Shown piece after piece: positions 32,640 through 42,000 of a stretch of 64,000 bases of DNA. This DNA is from Chitinophaga sp. SYP-B3965 (GTDB lineage Bacteria; Bacteroidota; Bacteroidia; Chitinophagales; Chitinophagaceae). How positions within the stretch are numbered: position 1 is the stretch's first letter; the number at the start of each line of letters is the position of its first letter. Below the pieces are notes generated by a model. It ran no database searches. It saw only the letters and a list, made by a program, of their open reading frames with translations, and was not told the DNA's origin. The translations under genes were made by a program, and so were the position numbers. The stretch covers positions 248,001 to 312,000 of the forward strand of contig NZ_WJFD01000003.1 of NCBI RefSeq assembly GCF_009647655.1. The letters are read 5' to 3'.

Positions 32640-32795
32640 TCATCGTGCTTTTCTCAACATGGGTCGTACAACAGGCGAACTGCCGGATTGAATTTCGCCC
32701 ATAACCTCTGCTGGGCCTAAACCTACATTTTCTATCTGTATTGTGAGTAGAGGTTCGTTGGAACACATGGTAAGCATAGCTGATATCATTGGCAT
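32640..32795 (-). pseudogene. Possible gene remnant (51 codons, minus strand)
   Basis: A minus-strand frame gives a protein-like sequence SNEPLLTIQIENVGLGPAEV ending VVRPMLRKAR. It has no promoter or clear start, so it is treated as a possible decayed fragment. The plus-strand bases 32663-32726 resemble 33989-34056 on the far side of the kinase cassette. Confidence 0.25.
32663..32726 (+). repeat. Left copy of an imperfect direct repeat around the kinase cassette
   Basis: This 64-base stretch and the one at 33989-34056 share CGTACAA, ATAACCT and GGCC-AAACCTAC in the same order and orientation, with roughly 60% identity by eye. The copies are about 1.3 kb apart and bracket the small-protein/zeta-kinase pair. 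Confidence 0.4.
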
Positions 32796-32862
32796 ATTCC
32801 ACTTAAGGATATAACTAGCTTATAATCAATAATATATGACGATTTACTAACTAGCAATCGAG

Positions 32863-32893
32863 TTGGTCTTATGACTGACTTTTGCTATATTTG
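32863..32893 (+). promoter_or_regulatory. Promoter of the kinase cassette
   Basis: TTG (32863-32865) is followed after 20 bases by TATATTTG (32886-32893). A second TAnnTTTG (TATTTTTG, 32899-32906) follows closely. Transcription should begin near 32900, which excludes the start at 32882 and supports ATG 32930. Confidence 0.72.
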
Positions 32894-32929
32894 TATAGTA
32901 TTTTTGGTTACCATTTACAACATTCGTTT

Positions 32930-33193
32930 ATGACTGTTTTAGAACAAGAAATATCCTTACAGGAGAAAAAGTTTGCTTTAACAATTGAAAGATTGAGGAA
33001 GAGGAATTTCAGCAAAAACCTGCCATTTTTGATCCTGTCTGATAAGTTACCTGAAGGTCAGGGTTTCTACGAATTTGCAGATGGTCATATTGAAATTCAA
33101 GAGGTCTATACTGTTGGGGCTGACATTGAAACGCGGTTTGTGCGCCGCTTGACAGATTTGGAGGCGGAACAAGTCAGACAGCAATTGAAGTAA
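32930..33193 (+). CDS. Small protein, putative antitoxin partner of the zeta-like kinase
   Basis: The 87-residue protein is not recognised. It starts with a helical, charged segment (EQEISLQEKKFALTIERLRKRNF) and then a small, probably alpha/beta region (LPFLILSDKLPEGQGFYEFADGHIEIQEVY). It is followed by the zeta-like kinase gene after 3 bases, in the order and size ratio usual for toxin-antitoxin pairs. The antitoxin role is inferred from position only. The start is placed after the promoter at 32863-32893. Confidence 0.68.
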   Translation: MTVLEQEISLQEKKFALTIERLRKRNFSKNLPFLILSDKLPEGQGFYEFADGHIEIQEVYTVGADIETRFVRRLTDLEAEQVRQQLK

Positions 33194-33196
33194 GTA

Positions 33197-33868
33197 ATGG
33201 ATTACATTAAACCTACTCTCCTTGTTATTTCAGGACCTAATGGTGCTGGAAAATCTACCCACATCGAATCAATGTTGCCCGTTCTTTTTGAAGGAGTTTT
33301 ACCCTTTGATAGAGATTTGACCCGAACAAATTTCGAAATGGAACTGAGGGAAAATGGATTATCCCCTGAGCAGATAACAGAACGTTCTGCCAAAATGATG
33401 GAAAATTTCCTGATTTCACAAATGGACAAGGCTATTGAACAGCAGCAACACTTTGTGCTGGAGACCCCATTATCACATCCTGATTATTGGAGATACATTG
33501 ACCGTTTCGAGTCTAAGGGATATCAAATTCAGTTAAATTATTTATGCCTGGATAAAGTAAAGGATTGTGAGCAGAGGGTAAGGCAAAGGGTCAAGGAAGG
33601 TGGCCATGCTGTGGATGCGAGAACAATCAAAGGGGTTTATGAAAAGAATCTGGAGCATATAAATAATTACTTTGAGACATTCAAAGTGATATGTCTTTAT
33701 GATGGTATGTTTAAACCAACATTGCTCGTTAAGCTGGAGGATAATCAGATTATAATGGCAAAAGAATCTTCCTTAAAAAAGAACTGGATAAAAGTCGGTT
33801 TACCATCAATAGCGAAGAAGATATCTGAATATATTTCTGCTCAGAATAAGGTTTCTAAGAGCAATTAA
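33197..33868 (+). CDS. Zeta-toxin/COG4185-like P-loop kinase
   Basis: The 223-residue protein has a Walker A motif GPNGAGKST (residues 13-21) preceded by PTLLVIS, then FDRDLTR in place of the usual N-A-D motif, a FVLETPLSHPDYWRYIDRFESKGYQIQLNYLCLD strand-helix segment, and the RVRQRVKEGGHAVDARTIKGVYEKNLEHINNYF motif typical of COG4185 predicted kinases. Zeta-type enzymes phosphorylate UDP-N-acetylglucosamine or related sugars and can poison cells. Whether this one is toxic is unknown. It ends just before the right flanking repeat. Confidence 0.83.
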   Translation: MDYIKPTLLVISGPNGAGKSTHIESMLPVLFEGVLPFDRDLTRTNFEMELRENGLSPEQITERSAKMMENFLISQMDKAIEQQQHFVLETPLSHPDYWRYIDRFESKGYQIQLNYLCLDKVKDCEQRVRQRVKEGGHAVDARTIKGVYEKNLEHINNYFETFKVICLYDGMFKPTLLVKLEDNQIIMAKESSLKKNWIKVGLPSIAKKISEYISAQNKVSKSN

Positions 33869-33898
33869 GGAAAAAGGGAAGCGTCAATAATAAGATGT

Positions 33899-34060
33899 AT
33901 GATTGTTGTACTTACTGGTTCCATTGATTTCAAAATCCCGATAGGATATTCTCCTTTTTCTAGAAATAACTTTCCCTTGATCAGCGAACAAACCGTACAA
34001 GTGTGCGACGCAACGGCAGCTCCATTAATAACCTGCCGCCTGGCCCCAAAACCTACTTAG
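33899..34060 (+). other. Possible small ORF/decayed fragment overlapping the right flanking repeat
   Basis: A plus-strand frame of 53 codons (ATG 33899, TAG 34058-34060) reads FPLISEQTVQVCDATAAPLI near its end. It overlaps the last codons of the L,D-transpeptidase gene on the other strand, and has no seen promoter. It may be non-coding or a decayed element. Bases 33989-34056 are the right copy of the imperfect repeat, and include a CGGCAG/CTGCCG hairpin (34014-34038). Confidence 0.25.
33989..34056 (+). repeat. Right copy of the imperfect direct repeat around the kinase cassette
   Basis: The stretch from CCGTACAAG to AAACCTAC resembles 32663-32726 in the same orientation. Its right end coincides with the stop codon of the L,D-transpeptidase gene (34053-34055). 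Confidence 0.4.
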
Positions 34061-35705
34061 CCATAAAGTACTTCATCAACGTCTTATCCTCCCCATAAAC
34101 ATCCTCATAGAACTGCATCCTATGATTCCGCAACTCCGCTGTGAAATAACGGATGTAAATAGGAACCCTCACCGCTAAATTGTACTGCTTCTTTTCTTCG
34201 TGCTGCAACCAGGTGCGCACACTATCCCGCATATGGGGTTTGGGATCATTGCGGATCATGTACATAGCCAAACTATCCCATTGCTGTACACGAACGCATC
34301 CATGACTAAGTGCGCGGTTGGAATTGCTGAACAGACTACGGTTATTGGTATCGTGGAGATATACGCTGAACTTATTATTAAAGTTGAATTTCATGATGCC
34401 CAGGGAATTATCCAGACCATCCATCTGCCTTAACACATAGGGGAAATAATTACGGCCCAGCCTGGTCCAGTCGATAGAATCAGGGTCTAACACATTGCCC
34501 TGGTGATCTACTACTTCCAGGTTCTTTGCAATCAGGTAATTGGTATCTCTCTTGATCTGCGGCAGCATTTCCTTGAACACGATGCTGTAGGGTACCCGCC
34601 AGTAAGGGAACAGCACGAAATTCGTCATCACGGAATTTAATACGGGTGTGCGTGTTTTCGGATTACCTACTATCACACGGGATTCTACCATGGAATCACC
34701 ATTTTCATACACGTTGAGACGGAAGGCGGGGATGTTTACCATCAGGTAACGTTGTGGCAAAGTATCCGGTAATTTCCGCCAGCGGTCTAAATTGAGGGCG
34801 GCTTGCAGGATCCAGTCTTCCGGCTTTTTATTGAGTACCTGGATGGTGCGCTTTCCGGCTACACCATCCGGGTACATATTGAATTCATTTTGAAATGCTT
34901 TGACGGCTTTTTTAATTGCGACGGAATCTGTTAAGCCTATACCGGTGGTATCCAGATGGCCGCTTTGAAATAAGCGCAAGCTGAGCTGGCGACGGAACTG
35001 GAGGGTATCTGTGTATACCTGCGGCAGTGTATCCCAGTGGCGCTTGCCGTATTGTTGTTTATATAACTGGATCCCTTCTTTCAGTGCAATGTACCCGGGA
35101 TGGATAGGTTCCTGCTGTTGCAGGAGGGCGGTTACATTTCCTTTTTGCAGGGCTTCTTGCAGGAGGCCGGCCAGTACGGTGTCTGAGAGGAGGGAATCTT
35201 TTCTTAAAGTGATGCTGTCCCTTGGAGCAATGCCGTAATGTAACTGGTAAGCCATCCGGAGGAACGCATCTGTTAGGAATACATCCATTTTTGCCCAAAG
35301 GGCGGCATCGCGTTTTTCGCTTTTTAATCTTTCTGAGGAAGTGTGCAGCGGGGTGGAATGATAATGGGCTTTTACCAGGCCGTAATCATCAGCAGTACTG
35401 ATGAGTTGCATCATGGAAGCCACGGCGGCATTCGCTTTACCGTCTTTGGACCATTTTGCGGCTCCATTGTTCTGCTGGTAGACATATTGCAGGGCGGACA
35501 GGCGGAAAACAGCTATACTGTCCTCCATGGCGCCATCGTTGCCGGCAATATATTCCAGTCGCTCTGCTATTTGCTCAGGTACCACTTCATCCAGCTGCCG
35601 GAGGTCTTTTACGATCTCCTGTTGCCTTGGTTGCCCTTTTTTACGACCACAGGCGGCGATTGCTATGATTATGAGTAATATCCAGCCCTTCGAAAGATAC
35701 TTCAT
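34053..35705 (-). CDS. L,D-transpeptidase lipoprotein (YcbB/LdtD-like)
   Basis: The 550-residue protein has a lipoprotein-type signal (MKYLSKGWILLIIIAIAAC), a helical scaffold domain of the YcbB type, a peptidoglycan-binding-like segment (TDSVAIKKAVKAFQNEFNMYPDGVAGKRTIQVLNK), and a YkuD catalytic domain (YLMVNIPAFRLNVYENGDSMVESRVIVGNPKTRTPV, ending LSHGCVRVQQWDSLAMYMI). The active-site Cys is near residue 470. It should form 3-3 crosslinks in peptidoglycan or attach proteins to it. The start at 35705 fits the signal better than 35717. Confidence 0.93.
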   Translation of the reverse strand: MKYLSKGWILLIIIAIAACGRKKGQPRQQEIVKDLRQLDEVVPEQIAERLEYIAGNDGAMEDSIAVFRLSALQYVYQQNNGAAKWSKDGKANAAVASMMQLISTADDYGLVKAHYHSTPLHTSSERLKSEKRDAALWAKMDVFLTDAFLRMAYQLHYGIAPRDSITLRKDSLLSDTVLAGLLQEALQKGNVTALLQQQEPIHPGYIALKEGIQLYKQQYGKRHWDTLPQVYTDTLQFRRQLSLRLFQSGHLDTTGIGLTDSVAIKKAVKAFQNEFNMYPDGVAGKRTIQVLNKKPEDWILQAALNLDRWRKLPDTLPQRYLMVNIPAFRLNVYENGDSMVESRVIVGNPKTRTPVLNSVMTNFVLFPYWRVPYSIVFKEMLPQIKRDTNYLIAKNLEVVDHQGNVLDPDSIDWTRLGRNYFPYVLRQMDGLDNSLGIMKFNFNNKFSVYLHDTNNRSLFSNSNRALSHGCVRVQQWDSLAMYMIRNDPKPHMRDSVRTWLQHEEKKQYNLAVRVPIYIRYFTAELRNHRMQFYEDVYGEDKTLMKYFMAK

Positions 35706-35789
35706 CCCTTTTATCACCTCTGGTTAGACAGCTAAAGTAGGATAAATTGCAAATACTGTGCTGAAATTAATGTGGGATTTTATATTAAC

Positions 35790-37103
35790 TTATTTGTGTA
35801 TGGCAGGGCTGATCCTTAGATATACCTGCGCACTCAGCGGGTTCTTTCCGTAAATACCATTCAATGCATTGTCTGCTACGTTTACTGTTCCTTGCGCACC
35901 CACTGCCAGATTGGTTTTCCAGACGGTAGCGAGGGTACGTGCATATCCTAACGTAAATGCGTGAACGCTGAATTTTGTTTCGCCAAATACATCTTCCAGC
36001 TGTAGTTCATGGGTGGATTTTTCTACAAATTCATATCGGCCATATATGGCATTTTTTTGTAGTTGGACGTTGGATTCTGCAAGGAAGGAATGTTCCTTGT
36101 GACCATGGTCCCTTGTGTTTAATCCCCATACGGCAGAAGAGGCGATGAAGCTGCCCTGTTTTCTTAAGGGCACTGTGTGAATGGCAGATGCTGTGGTGCG
36201 TGTTACATTTTCATCTGGTTCCAGTGATTCCGGGCTGTGGACGAAGGCTTGTGAGAATTGCAGTGCCCATGCTTTTGAGGGATTGTAGCTTACACGATAG
36301 GCGTAACTATCAAATAATGGTTTGTCGAAATTGTAACGGTCTTCGTCTGGCTCGCGGCCTGTGAAAGAAGAGAATTCTGCTTTTACCTGTTTGTATCTAA
36401 ACCCTACGGTACCTACGCCAAACGTAATATGCGTGGCATCCTGCCAGTGATGGCCTAAGGGGGCATCGGGATTATTCATGGCAGATACGCGATGCATAAA
36501 AGCAGGAGCGCTGATACTGGGTTCTCCGGGATAACCGATATAACCGTATACATCTATATCCTTATTGATCGCATACGTGTAGCCGATACTGATAGCTGCA
36601 AACATATCGTGCGGATGCTGACGGTCTACCAAAGGTTTGCCCTGCCAGGTTTCGCCGGATTGGAATAACAGCGGGTAGCCCTGGCCGCCCATTACGGCAC
36701 GATCGAAACTTAACATCACGGTGGCATTGAGTAATCCTTTCTTTCCTAACTGGTGGTTCATCATACCCATGAGCCAGTTGGGCGCATCGAACTTAGTGGC
36801 GCCGCGACTGCCTTTTGCTGTGAAATCTGTGGAGGTGTATCTTAAGAAGATGTTCCCGTGTAACATGAAGTTTGTTTTCCCTTTTTGCGCCATGTACATA
36901 TACATGGGGCTGTTATCGGGGAGCCAGCTTGTTCCGGAGCCGTTGCGGTTCATGGGGAGATTTTTGGAATAAGCGTGGGTCATGGTGTGCATGTTGTGAT
37001 GATCATGCATGGTGTCCTTTTTCTCTGCCATGTGATGATCATGCTGTGCCTGCGTACCCAAAGCAGCAGCCATTAATATAGTCAGGCCAATGATTCCTTT
37101 CAT
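35790..37103 (-). CDS. His/Met-rich outer-membrane beta-barrel protein
   Basis: The 437-residue protein has a signal peptide (MKGIIGLTILMAAALGTQAQ), then a metal-binding-like stretch rich in His and Met (HDHHMAEKKDTMHDHHNMHTMTHAYSK), and a series of aromatic-ended beta strands consistent with an outer-membrane barrel. No specific family is named with certainty. The His/Met tract suggests copper or silver binding, which would fit a resistance or sequestration role. A 23-codon frame ending in Cys-Cys-Lys lies 12 bases upstream on the same transcript. Confidence 0.78.
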   Translation of the reverse strand: MKGIIGLTILMAAALGTQAQHDHHMAEKKDTMHDHHNMHTMTHAYSKNLPMNRNGSGTSWLPDNSPMYMYMAQKGKTNFMLHGNIFLRYTSTDFTAKGSRGATKFDAPNWLMGMMNHQLGKKGLLNATVMLSFDRAVMGGQGYPLLFQSGETWQGKPLVDRQHPHDMFAAISIGYTYAINKDIDVYGYIGYPGEPSISAPAFMHRVSAMNNPDAPLGHHWQDATHITFGVGTVGFRYKQVKAEFSSFTGREPDEDRYNFDKPLFDSYAYRVSYNPSKAWALQFSQAFVHSPESLEPDENVTRTTASAIHTVPLRKQGSFIASSAVWGLNTRDHGHKEHSFLAESNVQLQKNAIYGRYEFVEKSTHELQLEDVFGETKFSVHAFTLGYARTLATVWKTNLAVGAQGTVNVADNALNGIYGKNPLSAQVYLRISPAIHK

Positions 37104-37115
37104 AAAAGATCAATT

Positions 37116-37187
37116 TTACTTACAACAATCCTTTTTAACGAAGAGTGATCCAATGAAGCGGAGCACTTTCATAACAATCTTTCCCAT
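37116..37187 (-). CDS. Small ORF ending Asp-Cys-Cys-Lys, upstream of the His/Met-rich barrel gene
   Basis: The minus-strand frame encodes 23 residues, MGKIVMKVLRFIGSLFVKKD then CCK, or 18 if translation starts at ATG 37172. It is an amphipathic, basic peptide with a paired Cys at the end, and its stop lies 12 bases before the barrel gene's start. A -7 element (TACTTTTG) sits 20 bases upstream of its first ATG, so it lies in the leader of that transcript. It may be a metal-sensing leader peptide or a small membrane peptide; both are inference. Confidence 0.45.
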   Translation of the reverse strand: MGKIVMKVLRFIGSLFVKKDCCK

Positions 37188-37207
37188 GGTACTGTTTGTT
37201 AACGACA

Positions 37208-37215
37208 CAAAAGTA
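37208..37215 (-). promoter_or_regulatory. -7 element of the small ORF/His-Met barrel transcript
   Basis: On the minus strand TACTTTTG matches TAnnTTTG. No -33 match at 19-21 bases is seen. It predicts a leader of about 100 bases before the barrel gene, enough to hold the small ORF. Confidence 0.5.
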
Positions 37216-37356
37216 CCCCCTCTCCCGCCCTGATTGTTACACAATTATGGTGTTCTGTTGTAAAATTTTGGAGAAAAAGAACTTTTCCAGTGAAAGAAGA
37301 TGAAGAAATTGTAACATTTTTTAATTATTTTTAAATACCCGCTATTCCCGCTACAA

Positions 37357-37914
37357 ATGAGCAACAATCAGCCAAATATTGACCAGGAGCTGCTGTTTAT
37401 GGACATCTTCCGTAAACATGAAGGCCGGTTATATGCCCTGGCCTTAAAGCTCACTAAATCAGCTCCCCACGCGCAGGACATTATCCAGGAGGTATTCCTG
37501 AAACTCTGGGAACAGCGGGAAGACATCCGCCAGATCCGGAATATGGAAGCCTGGCTCTACCGCATCACGGAGAACAAAGTGATCGATTTCCTTCGCAAAG
37601 CCGCCGCAGATGACCGTTTAAGGGAAGCTATCTGGAATAACCTGCCCCAGAATTCCAACGCAACGGAAACGGTGGTGATTGCCCATGAATATGAACACAT
37701 CCTTCAGAAAGCCATTTCCCTCCTGCCCCCTCAGCGGAAACTCATTTACTGCCTGAACCGGGAAGCAGGTATGAATTACCAGGAAATAGCTTCGGAGCTG
37801 CACATCTCCCGGCATACGGTTAAAAACCAGCTCTCTACTGCATTGCAGACCATCCGTAGTTTTGTTTCTAAAACTACCGGGCCGCTCACCATTTTTCTTT
37901 TAAACTTTTTTTGA
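37357..37914 (+). CDS. FecI-like ECF sigma-70 factor
   Basis: The 185-residue protein has region 2 (FRKHEGRLYALALKLTKSAPHAQDIIQEVFLKLWEQREDI, MEAWLYRITENKVIDFLRK) and region 4 (ALSLLPPQRKLIYCLNREAGMNYQEIASELHISRHTVKNQLSTALQTI, with AISLLPP in the actual sequence). It belongs to the Bacteroidota sigma factors paired with FecR and SusC genes, and should drive the SusC/SusD genes downstream when released by its anti-sigma factor. The FecR-type gene follows. Confidence 0.95.
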   Translation: MSNNQPNIDQELLFMDIFRKHEGRLYALALKLTKSAPHAQDIIQEVFLKLWEQREDIRQIRNMEAWLYRITENKVIDFLRKAAADDRLREAIWNNLPQNSNATETVVIAHEYEHILQKAISLLPPQRKLIYCLNREAGMNYQEIASELHISRHTVKNQLSTALQTIRSFVSKTTGPLTIFLLNFF

Positions 37915-37957
37915 TCCGGAATAGGAACATTTGTTCGCTGCTTCGTCTTCCTTATAT

Positions 37958-38884
37958 ATGGAGGAACGGATAAAACATCTCTTCAGGTTATATATGGACA
38001 ATAAGTGCTCCCGGAAGGAGTACGAAGAGTTCTTTGCCTATATCCGCCAATCTGAACATGATGAAACGATCCGTGAACTGGTGAAAGCTGCATATGCTCA
38101 GGCCGGGGACACTTCCTACATTGATGAAATGGGGAATCTCGTACTGCTGCCTCCAAAACGCCGCCGTCGTGTAATGATGATGCCGGCTATTGCTGCTGCT
38201 ATTGTTGTACTGGCTGCTGCAGCGTGGTTTATGCAGGCCCCTGCGTTGACCCGGAAAATTACAGAACGCTCTGAATATAAATACCTCGTGCTGCCAGACA
38301 GTACCAAAGTTTGGCTGAATGCAGCCAGCACGCTGGAATTCCCAACAGACTTTGATAAAGACAAAAGAGAAGTGCGGCTTTCCGGGGAAGCATATTTTGA
38401 TGTGCAACATGCGGAAAATGCCCCTTTCATTATTCATACCGGGAAAGTATCTACTACGGTATTAGGTACTGCCTTTAATATAAAGGCCTATCCGGGACAG
38501 GAAAATATCATCGTTTCCGTAAGCCATGGTAAAGTGCGTGTGAATTATGGCGGCGATAAAAAACCAACCCTCCTTACCCAGGGGCAACAGGTGAAAGTGA
38601 ACGAAATAACGGAATCTGCCATCACCAAAAAAGCGGCGCTGGTAGAAACGGCTCCCTGGAAAGACGGCAGCCTGGCTTATGATGGAGAAACCATGGCTGA
38701 AATTGTTGCAGACCTTGAACGCGTATATAACGTAGCGATCAGGATAGATAACAAAGCCATCAGTGTGATAAATATTTCCACTTCATTCAGAAGGGACATC
38801 GGGATAAAAGAAGCGTTACATATACTATGCAAGCTGACGGACAGTCAACTACTGGCCACAGAAGGCGTGTATGTGATCAAATAA
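37958..38884 (+). CDS. FecR-type anti-sigma factor
   Basis: The 308-residue protein has a cytosolic N-terminal sigma-binding region (MEERIKHLFRLYMDNKCSRKEYEEFFAYI), one membrane helix after RRRRV (about residues 75-95), the FecR domain (KYLVLPDSTKVWLNAASTLEFPTDF, REVRLSGEAYFDV, VLGTAFNIKAY), and a C-terminal DUF4974 secretin/TonB-like domain (YDGETMAEIVADLERVYNVAIRID). The start at 37958 gives the normal N-terminus; the upstream alternative at 37931 is a TTG. It should hold the sigma factor until the SusC-like receptor signals. Confidence 0.94.
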   Translation: MEERIKHLFRLYMDNKCSRKEYEEFFAYIRQSEHDETIRELVKAAYAQAGDTSYIDEMGNLVLLPPKRRRRVMMMPAIAAAIVVLAAAAWFMQAPALTRKITERSEYKYLVLPDSTKVWLNAASTLEFPTDFDKDKREVRLSGEAYFDVQHAENAPFIIHTGKVSTTVLGTAFNIKAYPGQENIIVSVSHGKVRVNYGGDKKPTLLTQGQQVKVNEITESAITKKAALVETAPWKDGSLAYDGETMAEIVADLERVYNVAIRIDNKAISVINISTSFRRDIGIKEALHILCKLTDSQLLATEGVYVIK

Positions 38885-38959
38885 GTAATATTCAATCAAC
38901 CAAAATCTAATCATTATGTATCTCCCTGCAATATCTGCACCGGGTTAGAAGTCATGTAA

Positions 38960-38998
38960 AGAGCCGTTCCTGTTGAGACCAGGAAACGGCTCTTCTTG
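38960..38998 (+). terminator. Terminator-like hairpin between fecR- and susC-type genes
   Basis: AGAGCCGTTCCTG (38960-38972) pairs with CAGGAAACGGCTCT (38980-38993) with one bulged base, followed by TCTTGTT. It probably separates the sigma/anti-sigma transcript from the SusC/SusD transcript. Confidence 0.7.
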
Positions 38999-39044
38999 TT
39001 CGTTTAAATAATCCCGTCATAGAATTACTAAACTTATCAAAGCT

Positions 39045-42000
39045 ATGAATTTGTATGTAAAAACGTACAGCAGTATTGCTGCGCTGTTTTGTGTCATGTT
39101 ACAACTTCTTAAGTTGTTCACAAACAAACGGTTACTTATGAGAATATCCATCCTGGCCATCCTTCTTACAGTAAACGGGCTACTGATGGCAGGTACCGGC
39201 GTCGGCCAGGACCTGAATAAGACGCTGTCTTTAGATGTAAAGAACGTTAGTCTGAAACAGGCTTTGCGCAAGATCGAGTCCCTGGCCAAATTCTCCTTTA
39301 CGTATAAGACGGAAGACATTGCTGCTTATACCAGCATTACTTACCAGGCAAACGGTCAAACCGTTGCCCGGATACTGGATGACCTGTTGCGGCCGGCCAA
39401 CCTGCAATATGAACTGGTGAATGAAAATATCATCATCAAAAAGATACGGCTTGTTGAAACGCCTGTTTATGACGGCGGAGTGAAAGGAAAGATCACTGAC
39501 CAAACGGGTAACGCCATCCCCTTTGCTACGGTTTCCATTGTGGGCACCAGCCAGGGTACTGTTGCCAACGCACAGGGTGAGTTTTCCATCAATGCCATTA
39601 AAGCAGGTTTGTATCGTATGCAGGCTTCTGCTGTAGGTTTCAGCCCCCTTGTACAAAATGTAACGGTGCAGAACAATGAAGTGGTGGAAGTCACTTTTCA
39701 ACTGGCCGAAGGGGATACGCGTTTATCTGAAGTGGTGGTTACGGCACTGGGGATTTCCCGGAACCAGCGTTCCCTGGGTTATTCCACACAGCAGGTAAAA
39801 GGAGAAAACCTCACACTCACCAAAGAGCAAAATGTAATAGGATCACTGGCAGGTAAAATTGCCGGTGTGCAGGTAACTGGGTCATCAGGCGCCAGTTTGG
39901 GTGGTACACAGAAGATCAAGATCCGTGGGGTGAATTCCATTGCGGGTGGTGATCAGCCATTGATCGTAGTGGATGGAACACCTATTTCCAATGCAAACTT
40001 TGCTTCCAGCGACAGGGCGGATTATGGTAACCTGGGGCAGGATATTAACCCGGAAGATATTGAAACAGTGAATGTGCTCAAAGGGCCCACTGCTTCGGCT
40101 TTATATGGTTTGCGTGGTCAATATGGTGTGATCATGATCACCACTAAAAAAGGAAAAAAAGGTCCGAAGAAAATAGATGTGCAACTGAACAGTGCTTACT
40201 CGGTTGAAAAAGCGGGCAACTTCCTTCCTTTGCAAAACCTCTATGGCGCAGGATCTCAACAAACCTGGCGCACTTTGAGCAATGGGCAGAAATTTGTGCA
40301 GCTGGATTATGATGAAAGCTGGGGACCTAAAATGGACGGTACACCTGTTCGCCAGGTATTCAGCTTTTATCCGCAGGACCCTGAGTATGGAAAAGAAACT
40401 CCTTTTATTCCTCACCCTGATAACATCAAAGATTTTTATCAGACAGGATATAGTTTAAATAATGGCGTTACAGTATCCGGCGGTAATGAGAATTCAACTT
40501 TACGCCTGAGCTATAACAATACGAATATCGGAGGGGTGGAACCCAACACCTGGTTAAAAAGAAATAACCTGGGTGTAAATGCATCTCTCGACCTCACCCC
40601 CAAGCTGACGGTTTCAACAAACATCAATTACGCTAACAATAGTGCGCAGCGGCCATCGCAGGGTTCCGAATGGGGCGCGCGCTATCTTGTACAATGGTTC
40701 CAGCGTAACCTGGATATGACCCGGATGAAGGATTACCGTTATGCAGACGGAACGATCAAACACTGGAACATTTCCTCTCCTGCTACCGGCAGCAGTGGCG
40801 TGCTTACAGATCTTAGCGCATTGTACTGGGACAATCCCTACTTTGATGCTTATGAAAATTTAAGCACTGATAGTCGTGATCGTTTCTTTGGTGATGTAGG
40901 GCTTAGCTACCAGGTATTACCTGGTTTAAAACTGAGCGGATTTGTGCGCGGTGATATGTACTCACAAAATATTGAAACACGGATCGCATTCAATGGCAGA
41001 AGAGTACCTGCGTATACTTCCGGGAAATATCAGAACAAAGAAATGAACTATGAATTCCTGGCGCAATACAATAAGACCTGGGATGATTTTTCTTTCAATG
41101 CTAACCTTGGTGGAAACATCTACAACAGGAAATATACGTATGTAACAGGTGAAACACAAGGCGGACTTTCCAGCCCTGGATTTTATAGCCTGGCTGCTTC
41201 CAAAGACCGACCGCTCAGCAATTCTTATTTGCAGGAAAAGGAGATCAGGAGCGGTTATGGCATGGCTTCCTTTGGTTATAAGAACACTTATTTTGTGGAT
41301 GTTTCCCTGCGGAATGATAATACCTCTACGCTGGCGGAACAAAATAATTCTTACTGGTATCCCTCTTTATCCGGCAGCTTTGTATTTAGTGAACTGGTGA
41401 AATGGCCTGCATTATCATTTGGTAAACTCAGATTGAGCTATGCACAGGCGGGTTCTGACCTGGATGTATTCAAAACATCTTTGAACTATGGTGTTGGCGC
41501 GAACTATACCAACCCCGATAAGTCCATCGTCAATTCCATTTACATCCCGGATGAACTGGCCAACGTGAAGATCAAACCTTCCTTCGCCCATTCTTATGAA
41601 GCGGGTATTGATCTGAAATTCTTTGATGGCCGTTTGGGTGCAGAATTCACTTATTATCTTCAGCGGAACGAGAACCAGATCATTCCCCTTACTTTATCAG
41701 GTACTACCGGTTATGCGCAAACTATTATCAATGCCGGTATGATAGAGAATAAAGGTATTGAGCTAACGATATCGGCTACACCGATACAAACCAAAAACTT
41801 TAGCTGGAACACTATTTTCAACCTGAACAGGAACCGGAGCATGATCGTTGAACTGGGACCAGGACAGGATGTTTATCCGCTTTATTCTTCCACTTATTCC
41901 GGTGTTACAGCTTACCTCAATGCTTACAAAGGTCAGCCTTTTGGCAGCCTGATAGGCAAAGCATATCAACGTGATTCTGCTACGGGCAAGGTATTGCTGG

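Noticed and set aside
38915..38947. 10-codon frame between the FecR- and SusC-type genes
   Set aside because: Too short and with no conserved feature; the nearby hairpin is better explained as a terminator.
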